From positions 1-7,285 of the forward strand of contig JADYZI010000282.1 of assembly GCA_020853255.1 (NCBI GenBank): a DNA stretch of 7,285 bases, written 5' to 3'. The first letter of the stretch is position 1; each line of letters begins with the position of its first letter. The stretch comes from Acidobacteriota bacterium. Lineage in GTDB: Bacteria > Acidobacteriota > Blastocatellia > Pyrinomonadales > Pyrinomonadaceae. Made by a program: the position numbers and the translations under genes. Below, piece by piece: positions 1 through 5,281 of the stretch. Under the pieces are notes generated by a model. It was not told the DNA's origin and did not search any database. It was given only the letters and a program-made list of their open reading frames with translations.

Positions 1-329
1 ATGCATTTGAGATGGCGAAAGCGAGCCGTGTAACGCTTGAGCTAGATTCGGAAGCCGTTCCTTTGCTGCCCGATGTTTTGGACCTGATCGCCGACGGCAT
101 GCTTACTCGCGGCGACAAGAATAACCGGATCTATGTGGGCGAGACCGTTGGATTTTCCCCCACGGTCTCACGCGAGATGCAAAGTGCCCTTTTTGACCCG
201 CAAACAGCGGGCGGACTTTTGATAAGCTTAGATGAGAGCGGTGCCAATAGCTTTTTAGAGATGGTACCGGCAGCGAAACGAATCGGCCACGTGACTGGAA
301 TGGGTTCTAAGCTTATCAACGTAAATTAG
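1..329 (+). CDS. selD: Selenide, water dikinase (selenophosphate synthetase), C-terminal part
   Basis: This enzyme makes selenophosphate, the selenium donor for selenocysteine and 2-selenouridine, from selenide and ATP in the cytoplasm. The reading frame is already open at the left edge (first complete codon at 3) and ends with TAG at 327-329, so only about the last 108 of roughly 345 residues are present. The ATG at 12 is internal, not a start. What remains is the C-terminal AIRS_C-type half. The strongest marker is DPQTAGGLLISL, matching the conserved DPQTSGGLL segment of SelD. The preceding NNRIY stretch and the AFEMAKASRVTLEL helix-strand also fit. The catalytic N-terminal Cys/Sec and the glycine-rich loop lie outside the window. 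The tatA/B-like gene starts 29 bases downstream, so co-transcription is plausible. Identification is firm; whether the full gene is intact cannot be seen. Confidence 0.93.
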   Translation, partial: AFEMAKASRVTLELDSEAVPLLPDVLDLIADGMLTRGDKNNRIYVGETVGFSPTVSREMQSALFDPQTAGGLLISLDESGANSFLEMVPAAKRIGHVTGMGSKLINVN

Positions 330-344
330 GCAGATACAGGGGTT

Positions 345-349
345 AGAGG
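345..349 (+). promoter_or_regulatory. Ribosome binding site AGAGG that decides the TTG start of the tatA/B gene
   Basis: AGAGG lies 9 bases upstream of the TTG at 359. No ATG or GTG in this frame precedes the transmembrane helix, so this site together with the TTG is the best initiation signal for the Tat subunit. Confidence 0.55.
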
Positions 350-358
350 TACACGCAG

Positions 359-769
359 TTGTTTTTATTCATTTTCGAATCGATAGGAACGTCAGAGCTG
401 ATCTTGATCGGCATAATTGCCTTGATCTTTCTCGGCCCCCGTAGGCTTCCGGAATTGGCACGAAAACTTGGAAAAATCATGGCCGATCTTCGGAACACGA
501 CCAATGAGTTCAAGGATACGTGGGAACGGGAGGTCAACTTTGAAGAGGAAACAAAGGCTTTTCGAATGGACGATATCGATGAAAAGACCGAACCTCGGGC
601 AATAGCGCCGACTGTTCAGACTACTTCGGCGATCTCCGTTCCGGCCGTAAAAGAGATAGACGCATCCCAGTTCGACGACGCTGTCCCCGCGAACCAAAAT
701 GGGTCTGACGCTGCTCCAAATACCGAACCAGCAGACAGCGCCCTGTCGGAGAAAAGAGACTGGCTTTGA
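359..769 (+). CDS. tatB: Sec-independent (twin-arginine) translocase subunit, TatA/TatB family, TatB-like
   Basis: TatA/TatB proteins are small inner-membrane proteins that work with TatC to export folded proteins with twin-arginine signals. The 136-residue product has the family architecture. A short N-terminus leads to one hydrophobic helix (about residues 13-26, SELILIGIIALIFLG), then the hinge GPRRLPEL (26-33), an amphipathic helix (about 31-57, KLGKIMADLRNTTNEFKDTW) and an acidic, Ala/Pro/Thr-rich tail that looks disordered. The GPRRLP hinge and Glu13 just inside the helix (compare SELLL in E. coli TatB) favour TatB, but TatA proteins of other phyla share these features, so the A/B assignment is tentative. 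The start is a TTG behind AGAGG; the next in-frame methionine would remove the membrane helix. The gene sits 29 bases after selD and 44 bases before tatC. It is the only TatA/B-type gene here. Confidence 0.9.
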   Translation: MFLFIFESIGTSELILIGIIALIFLGPRRLPELARKLGKIMADLRNTTNEFKDTWEREVNFEEETKAFRMDDIDEKTEPRAIAPTVQTTSAISVPAVKEIDASQFDDAVPANQNGSDAAPNTEPADSALSEKRDWL

Positions 770-813
770 GCAATTGAGTTGGGGGCAAAGATCGCGCCCA
801 AAACGCACTTGGA

Positions 814-1869
814 ATGGCAGAACCTGAAATTGACCAAAATGCCGATCTCGGCGCCCAGATGTCGTTCCTTGACCATCTGGACGAGCTGCGCAAAAGGCTT
901 GTTAATTCTGTAATTATTGTCATAATTGCGTTTATCGTCTGCTTTGCCTTTTCGGACGATATATTTCGGTTTCTTGAGGTCCCGATCCGGCGAGCCCTGT
1001 CCGAAGCTCAACGCCGCGAAGTGCCGGTAGTTGGCCTGACCGGCGAAGAAAAGGTACTTCCCCTTTCTAGCCTGCAGCCTGGCGATCATGGGCGTTTTAT
1101 CTTTTCAGAGCAGACAAAATTTGGAACAAGCGTTGTACCGATCGGCGCGTCGGTCAATGCGGTCGTCGTTGCCTCACCGAATGGACCGGCGCTTTTTACC
1201 GATGAACCTATCTTTACAGCAAATGCCGTCGTCCCGAAAGGCGTCCGTCTGCCAGTAGAACTCGGTCCGGGTGCAAAGAACGCTGAACCTGACGAGGAAA
1301 GGCTGGTCGTAACAACCGCGCAGGAATCGTTCACGCTTTACGTGACCGTATCGCTCTATGCCGCGATTGCGCTGTCGATACCGCTCCTATTGCTTCAGGT
1401 GTGGGGTTTTATCTCACCCGCCCTACATAAGCACGAGCGGGCATATGTGACGCCGTTCGTTCTATTGTCGAGCACATCATTTGTTGCCGGAGCCGCCTTT
1501 GCCTATTACATCTTGTTCCCGCCGGCGGTCGGTTACCTGCTTGGGTTGGCTGAGGATTTTCGGCCTCTCCTGCGTGCGACCGACTATTTCGACCTTATAA
1601 CATTGATAATGCTGGCGATGGGCCTTATTTTCCAGATGCCCGCGATTACTTATGTGCTTGCACGCATTGGACTTATTTCGGCCCGAATGCTTTTAAAAAG
1701 CTGGAAGATAGCCTTGATCGTCATCCTCATCGTCGCCGCGGTTGTTTCACCGACCGGCGATATTCCGAACTTGATGTTATTCGCTACGCCGATGATGGTG
1801 CTATATCTTGTCTCGATCTTCATCGCGTGGGTCTTTGGCAAAAAGCGAACCCCAGATGCGGTTGTCTGA
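814..1869 (+). CDS. tatC: Twin-arginine translocase subunit TatC with an enlarged first extracytoplasmic loop
   Basis: TatC is the six-helix inner-membrane receptor for twin-arginine signal peptides. Visible hallmarks are the cytoplasmic N-terminal FLDHLDELRKRL (residues 18-29, with Glu24 and Arg26), helix 1 (about 31-48), the first cytoplasmic-loop motif QVWGFISPALHKHER (195-209, with Phe199 and Glu208 matching E. coli Phe94 and Glu103), and the later helices including LFPPAVGYLL and SPTGDIPNLMLFATP. The protein is 351 residues against about 250-260 usually. Nearly all the excess is in the loop between helices 1 and 2 (about 65-165), a hydrophilic, Val/Pro/Gly-rich, probably beta-structured insert. 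The residue equivalent to E. coli Glu170 appears to be Gln274 (IFQMP). The ATG at 814 has only a weak upstream GGA; the ATG at 859 (Met16) would still leave an intact core. It lies 44 bases after the tatA/B gene, in the same unit. Confidence 0.95.
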   Translation: MAEPEIDQNADLGAQMSFLDHLDELRKRLVNSVIIVIIAFIVCFAFSDDIFRFLEVPIRRALSEAQRREVPVVGLTGEEKVLPLSSLQPGDHGRFIFSEQTKFGTSVVPIGASVNAVVVASPNGPALFTDEPIFTANAVVPKGVRLPVELGPGAKNAEPDEERLVVTTAQESFTLYVTVSLYAAIALSIPLLLLQVWGFISPALHKHERAYVTPFVLLSSTSFVAGAAFAYYILFPPAVGYLLGLAEDFRPLLRATDYFDLITLIMLAMGLIFQMPAITYVLARIGLISARMLLKSWKIALIVILIVAAVVSPTGDIPNLMLFATPMMVLYLVSIFIAWVFGKKRTPDAVV

Positions 1870-1956
1870 CTAGCCTGAGCGCTTTGTGACTGCGAATTGG
1901 TATCCGAACCACGTTGAACAAGCCCTGATACAACCCTTCTTAGACATATTGGCATC

Positions 1957-1985
1957 TTGAACAATTAGGCATAAGTGTCTAAAAT
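1957..1985 (+). promoter_or_regulatory. Putative sigma70-type promoter for the GWxTD protein gene, with flanking inverted repeats
   Basis: TTGAAC (1957-1962) and TAAAAT (1980-1985) are separated by exactly 17 bases, matching TTGACA at 4 of 6 and TATAAT at 5 of 6 positions. Transcription would begin near 1992, giving a leader of about 60 bases to the ATG at 2055. The leader can form a small hairpin, GCCCG (2001-2005) with CGGGC (2013-2017). Two inverted repeats frame the promoter: TTAGACA/TGTCTAA (1940-1946 and 1976-1982) and CTTGAA/TTCAAG (1956-1961 and 1985-1990). The placement fits a separate transcription unit downstream of tatC. No terminator is evident between tatC and this site. Confidence 0.45.
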
Positions 1986-2054
1986 TCAAGGTTACTTATG
2001 GCCCGGCTGTTACGGGCTAAAAGATCGACATATCCAATTTCAGGAGTTTGCAGT

Positions 2055-3692
2055 ATGTTCAAATCGAAACTGGCCAGGAATTTAGCAACAGGCATGCTTT
2101 TTGCGGCTGCCGCGGCCTCGACGGCCGTCGCCCAGAAAGAAAAAGAAGGCACGCCGAGCCAGGATCCGAGCTCAAAGGCCCGCAATGTGAAGCCGGAGCT
2201 AAAGGAAGCCTATAAGAAATGGGTGAACACGGACGTCGATTATATTATTACCAAAGAAGAGAAAAAGGCCTTCTATGCGTTGGTGACCGACGAAGAACGC
2301 GAGAACTTTATCGAAAACTTCTGGCGGCGGCGTGATCCGAATCCCGATACGGAAGAGAACGAGTATCGTGAAGAGTATTACGAGCGGATCGCGTATGCGA
2401 ACCAGCATTACACGTCGGGAATTCCTGGCTGGAAAACCGACCGCGGCCGCATTTATATAGCCTGGGGCAAGCCGGATTCGGTCGAATCTCATCCGTCGGG
2501 CGGTTCTTACGACCGGCCAAGCTATGAAGGCGGCGGTTCAACATCGACCTATCCGTTTGAGATCTGGTTCTATCGGCATCTGGACAACGTTGGTGACGGC
2601 ATCGAGATCGAGTTTGTCGATCCGACCGGGACAGGCGAATATCGGATCGCTCGCAATGCTAATGAAAAGGATGCACTTCTGATGGTGCCGGGCGGTGGAA
2701 TGACAACCGCCGAGCAGCTTGGCCTTTCGGACAAGGGCGACCGCATAAACGGATACGGAATGGGCCAGAACTCATACATGCGTGAGCAGGATATGCCGTT
2801 CCGCCGGCTAGAGATCATCACCGCATTGCAGCGGCCGCCGCAGGTCAAGTTCGGCGATCTCCAAAGCAGCTTGGATTCAACAAGCGCCATTCTGTTTGAC
2901 AAGAACCCGCTTGGGTTCGATCTTCGAGTGGATTTCTTCCGCCAGTCAGACGATCGCGTGATCGCGGCATTCACCATTCAGACCGAGAATAAAGAGCTTT
3001 CATTTCAGGATATCGGCGGGCTGCCGACCGCAAAAATGAATATCTTTGGCCGCATCACCGCCGTCTCCGGCAAGCGGTCGGGCATCTTCGAAGATTCTGT
3101 AACGACCAGCGCGACGGCCGGCGAGCTTGCCGAGACGAAAGACAGAAAGTCGATCTATCAGAAGGCGGTCGCACTTCAGCCCGGCACGTACAAAGTTGAC
3201 GTGGTCGTTCGCGATGTCGTTACCGGCAATCGCGGTGTGGTAAACCAGGGTTTTACGGTACCGCGCTATGATGACAAGAAGCTTTCGACCTCGACGCTAA
3301 TACTTGCCTCAAAGCTCCGCTCGACGACGGAACGCGATATCGGCGGTATGTTCGTTATCGGCAACGCAAAGGTTGTTCCGAACCTGTCGGGTGATTATAA
3401 GAAGGGCCAGGAGATCGGCCTTTATATGCAGGTGTACAACGCCGGCGTCGATCAAACGACGCTGCGGCCGGCCGTAGATGTAGAATACGTGCTGACAAAA
3501 GGCGGCAAGGAAGTTCTCAGACAGGCGGAAGACTGGACCGGCCTTAGCGACTCAGGCCAGCGGCTGACGCTTGCAAGGCTTCTCCCGACCGATGCCCTGC
3601 CGGTCGGAGAATACGAGCTCAAGGTGCTGACCAAAGACCGTGTCGGCGGTCAGGTCATCGAGAATAAAGGCAAGTTTACGATAAGCCAGTAA
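2055..3692 (+). CDS. Secreted GWxTD-domain protein of unknown function
   Basis: The 545-residue product has a Sec-type signal peptide (MFKSKLAR, a hydrophobic Ala-rich core, probable cleavage after AVA at residue 26). No twin-arginine motif is seen, so Sec export to the periplasm or outer membrane side is expected. The GWxTD domain covers about residues 48-200. It includes an acidic helix, FWRRRDPNPDTEENEYREEY (89-108), and the diagnostic GWKTDRGRIYIAWGKPD (125-141). From about 250 to 545 the protein looks all-beta, with features such as LQPGTYKVDVVVRD and a repeat-like GLYMQVYNAG segment, as in other GWxTD proteins. The family is known from Acidobacteriota and relatives; its biochemical role is not established. 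The start at 2055 is preferred because CAGGAG lies 8 bases upstream and the signal peptide follows at once. An in-frame ATG at 1998 would add 19 residues ahead of the signal and falls almost on the predicted transcription start. Confidence 0.9.
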   Translation: MFKSKLARNLATGMLFAAAAASTAVAQKEKEGTPSQDPSSKARNVKPELKEAYKKWVNTDVDYIITKEEKKAFYALVTDEERENFIENFWRRRDPNPDTEENEYREEYYERIAYANQHYTSGIPGWKTDRGRIYIAWGKPDSVESHPSGGSYDRPSYEGGGSTSTYPFEIWFYRHLDNVGDGIEIEFVDPTGTGEYRIARNANEKDALLMVPGGGMTTAEQLGLSDKGDRINGYGMGQNSYMREQDMPFRRLEIITALQRPPQVKFGDLQSSLDSTSAILFDKNPLGFDLRVDFFRQSDDRVIAAFTIQTENKELSFQDIGGLPTAKMNIFGRITAVSGKRSGIFEDSVTTSATAGELAETKDRKSIYQKAVALQPGTYKVDVVVRDVVTGNRGVVNQGFTVPRYDDKKLSTSTLILASKLRSTTERDIGGMFVIGNAKVVPNLSGDYKKGQEIGLYMQVYNAGVDQTTLRPAVDVEYVLTKGGKEVLRQAEDWTGLSDSGQRLTLARLLPTDALPVGEYELKVLTKDRVGGQVIENKGKFTISQ

Positions 3693-3712
3693 AACCGGGA
3701 CAGAGGTTCGTT

Positions 3713-3778
3713 AGCCCGCACGATTAAGATGGATATGGCCTGCGTGCCATTATCGGCCTTACTTCGCGCGGGCTTTTT
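3713..3778 (+). terminator. Rho-independent-type terminator after the GWxTD gene
   Basis: AGCCCGC (3713-3719) pairs with GCGGGCT (3768-3774). The stem extends through CGA/TCG (3721-3723 with 3764-3766) past one mismatch, and a run of five T (3774-3778) follows. The interior holds a second hairpin, ATGGC (3735-3739) with GCCAT (3746-3750). The T-run on this strand only, 20 bases after the stop codon, indicates it serves the GWxTD gene. The 5' arm is also complementary to a second downstream site at 3828-3836. Confidence 0.65.
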
Positions 3779-3783
3779 GTCCG

Positions 3784-3799
3784 ACAAACTTTAGTTTGT
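3784..3799. repeat. Small perfect inverted repeat between convergent genes
   Basis: ACAAAC (3784-3789) and GTTTGT (3794-3799) form a six-pair hairpin with a TTTA loop. It lies 22 bases past the stop of the minus-strand lipoprotein gene. Neither strand shows a strong T-run right after it. It might contribute to ending the minus-strand transcript, but the evidence is weak. Confidence 0.3.
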
Positions 3800-3820
3800 T
3801 GCTTTCGTCATATATCGTCC

Positions 3821-4795
3821 TTACATTGTGCGGGCTTTTGCATTTTGGTCCACACGAATAAGCGGCTGATCTTTTCCTTCGCTTGTTGCAAACAGCGACC
3901 GGCCGTCGGATGAATAGCCGATTGCCTCGCCTTGGTTACGGCCGTCGAGATCGATGACAGCGGGCTTCTGCTTCCATATCTCATCGAAGCTCTTCGCATC
4001 GGACGGCAATGCTAATTCATAGCCCGCGAAATAATCGCACAGCACTAATCGCCGTCCGTCCGGCGCAATATCACCGCCCGTTAGGAACCCGTTCGGGATC
4101 GCCGGCACGGTAATGTTTGCGATCTTCTCCGGCTGGACGAGTTGGCCGCCGAGGAATGGTGCAAATTTATAAACGCCGGCGGGCGTGTCCCGGCTCTTTG
4201 TCACGAGATAGATCTCGCCGGTTTCCGGATGGACCATTAAAGCCTCAGCATCGTGCGGCCCGTCGGGGTAAGAGAAGGTGATAGCCTCGGCCAGCGAAGT
4301 CAGCAGTGGGGCCTTTCTAGTTGATCCTGCCCCGCCTTCAGGAACCGTGGGTTCAGCGACGCGATAGATCTGATGCGTGGTTCGCGGTTCCTTGCGGCTG
4401 TTTCCGGTATCGCCAAGATAAAGAAAACACTTGCCGCTCGCGTCCTTGAACTCGGCAATATCCTCCCAATCAATATTCTCTGCGTTCTCGATCTTCCATG
4501 TGCCGAGATCGCGCCCGGTCCCGTCCATCGCAAAGATGTAAGGGCCGTCGCCGGAGTCATTGTGCGTCCATAGAATATTGGGCTGGCACCGTGACGCTGC
4601 CACGCCGCTGCTTTCTTCGATTTCGCCTGATCGGACGCGCCCTGGCGTCTGCGGTTTGCCGTAATCAGAGCGATCCAGGTCAAATTTTGGAGGTGTGCCG
4701 CGGCTCACTCCTATTGGCCCGCATCCGATCGAAACTAAAATGACGAGCCAAAATATGACAAGCGGTGATTTTTTGTTTATATTTCTGTACAGCAT
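3821..4795 (-). CDS. Putative lipoprotein with a beta-propeller-like domain (WTHNDSG / DWEDIA type)
   Basis: The product from the ATG at 4795 is 324 residues. It begins with a textbook lipoprotein signal: basic MLYRNINKK, a hydrophobic core and lipobox VSIGC with lipidated Cys25. The mature part has recurring segments typical of a beta-propeller: ILWTHNDSGDG (about 74-84), NIDWEDIAEF (107-116), CFLYLGDTGNSR (123-134), HDAEALMVHPETGEIYLVTK (181-200), GGDIAPDGRRLVLCDY (240-255) and EAIGYSSDGRSLFATSEG (290-307). Acidic residues recur near the start of each unit (ED, AEA, GD, GEA), which could bind a metal as in phytase-like propellers; that part is inference. I know the WTHNDSG/DWEDIA pattern from uncharacterised secreted bacterial proteins and give no enzymatic function. 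The frame is open further upstream, with a TTG at 4846 and an ATG at 4816. The shorter start gives the better signal peptide and fits a TATAAT at 4815-4820. The gene converges on the GWxTD gene and diverges from the speD homologue. Confidence 0.8.
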   Translation of the reverse strand: MLYRNINKKSPLVIFWLVILVSIGCGPIGVSRGTPPKFDLDRSDYGKPQTPGRVRSGEIEESSGVAASRCQPNILWTHNDSGDGPYIFAMDGTGRDLGTWKIENAENIDWEDIAEFKDASGKCFLYLGDTGNSRKEPRTTHQIYRVAEPTVPEGGAGSTRKAPLLTSLAEAITFSYPDGPHDAEALMVHPETGEIYLVTKSRDTPAGVYKFAPFLGGQLVQPEKIANITVPAIPNGFLTGGDIAPDGRRLVLCDYFAGYELALPSDAKSFDEIWKQKPAVIDLDGRNQGEAIGYSSDGRSLFATSEGKDQPLIRVDQNAKARTM

Positions 4796-4814
4796 TCTTT
4801 TGCCGGTTCCGAGC

Positions 4815-4820
4815 ATTATA
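4815..4820 (-). promoter_or_regulatory. Perfect minus-strand -10 box (TATAAT) upstream of the lipoprotein gene
   Basis: On the minus strand the hexamer reads TATAAT, preceded at a long 20-base spacing by TTGAAC (4846 down to 4841). Transcription would start near 4808, leaving a leader of only about 13 bases before the ATG at 4795 and excluding the upstream in-frame TTG (4846) and ATG (4816). The spacing is longer than the usual 16-18, so the -35 part is doubtful. Confidence 0.4.
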
Positions 4821-4888
4821 ACGTGCCGCCTTATCAGGTCGTTCAAACATTCTTCTTAAAATGCTCGTAATGCCATTAGGTTGACCCG

Positions 4889-5281
4889 ATGATAGTTGGA
4901 ACTGAATGGCTCATAGAGGCCCACGGCTGCAATGTTGAAGCGCTTCGCGACGAAGCGCGGCTTCAGAATATTTTTGCGCAAGTAATTGATGAATTGGGCC
5001 TAAAGGCGGTTGGCAATATATGGCACAAGTTCCCGGGCGAAGGCGGAGTGACCGGAATGGTTGTCCTTACCGAATCACATCTCGCGTGTCACACATATCC
5101 CGAATACCGCATTGCGACCTTCAATCTCTACTGCTGCCGGACGCGTCCTGAATGGAATTGGGAAGAAAATCTCAAAGCTTCCCTCGGTGCTGAGGCGGTA
5201 ACGGTGACACGGATCGAACGCGGCGGCAGCGGATCCGAGATCTCAGATCTGAAATTTCAAATCGCCGGAGGTGACAACTGA
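4889..5281 (+). CDS. speD: S-adenosylmethionine decarboxylase family protein (pyruvoyl-dependent, SpeD type)
   Basis: SpeD enzymes self-cleave to form a pyruvoyl cofactor and decarboxylate AdoMet for aminopropyl transfer in spermidine synthesis. This 130-residue protein matches class 1b length and, strikingly, numbering: Glu62-Ser63 (cleavage site and pyruvoyl precursor) in LTESHLACHTYPE, His68, and Cys83 in NLYCCR fall at the same positions as in the Thermotoga maritima enzyme. FPGEGGVTGMVVL (48-60) precedes the cleavage site. Position 70 is Tyr where the Thermotoga enzyme has Trp (HTWPE). Some SpeD homologues have become pyruvoyl-dependent ornithine or arginine decarboxylases, so the substrate is uncertain. 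The start ATG at 4889 has AGG 8 bases upstream. The final 17 residues (SGSEISDLKFQIAGGDN) lie past the conserved core and are encoded by a string of palindromes. The stop overlaps the probable start of the DUF4178 gene, implying translational coupling. The gene is divergent from the lipoprotein gene. Confidence 0.87.
   Translation: MIVGTEWLIEAHGCNVEALRDEARLQNIFAQVIDELGLKAVGNIWHKFPGEGGVTGMVVLTESHLACHTYPEYRIATFNLYCCRTRPEWNWEENLKASLGAEAVTVTRIERGGSGSEISDLKFQIAGGDN
5231..5258. repeat. Chain of abutting palindromes in the 3' end of the speD homologue
   Basis: GGATCC (5231-5236) is followed by three perfect 8-base palindromes that each share one base with the next: GAGATCTC (5237-5244), CAGATCTG (5244-5251) and GAAATTTC (5251-5258). 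The texture resembles dispersed GAAATTTCAAAT-like simple repeats that I recall in Planctomycetes and relatives. It encodes the non-conserved tail of SpeD and ends 8 bases before the Shine-Dalgarno of the next gene. Confidence 0.55.
5267..5274 (+). promoter_or_regulatory. Perfect Shine-Dalgarno GGAGGTGA of the DUF4178 gene
   Basis: GGAGGTGA is fully complementary to the 16S rRNA tail. Its GGAGG core ends 6 bases before the CTG at 5278. No ATG, GTG or TTG lies within reach in the downstream gene's frame; the nearest, GTG 5347, is about 75 bases away. The site therefore points to initiation at CTG, overlapping the TGA of speD. Confidence 0.75.

Noticed and set aside
392..1089. Minus-strand open frames of 100-157 codons opposite the tatA/B and tatC genes
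   Set aside because: They run antisense to clearly conserved Tat genes, have Ser/Arg-rich low-complexity translations with no recognisable domain, and lack supporting start signals.
1998..2054. Upstream in-frame ATG start for the GWxTD gene, preceded by AAGG
   Set aside because: It would place 19 residues in front of a complete signal peptide and falls about 6 bases from the predicted transcription start. The ATG at 2055 has CAGGAG at good spacing.
2055..2132. Possibility that the GWxTD protein is a substrate of the neighbouring Tat system
   Set aside because: Its signal peptide has no twin-arginine motif (n-region KSKLARN) and has a strongly hydrophobic core typical of Sec.
4300..4743. Open frames on both strands inside the lipoprotein gene
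   Set aside because: They are out-of-frame shadows of a frame with a lipobox and repeated propeller-like motifs; no independent coding evidence.
4834..4862. Possible plus-strand promoter for the speD homologue using TAAAAT at 4857-4862
   Set aside because: The -10 match is fair, but nothing resembling a -35 box lies 16-18 bases upstream, so I do not report it as a feature.
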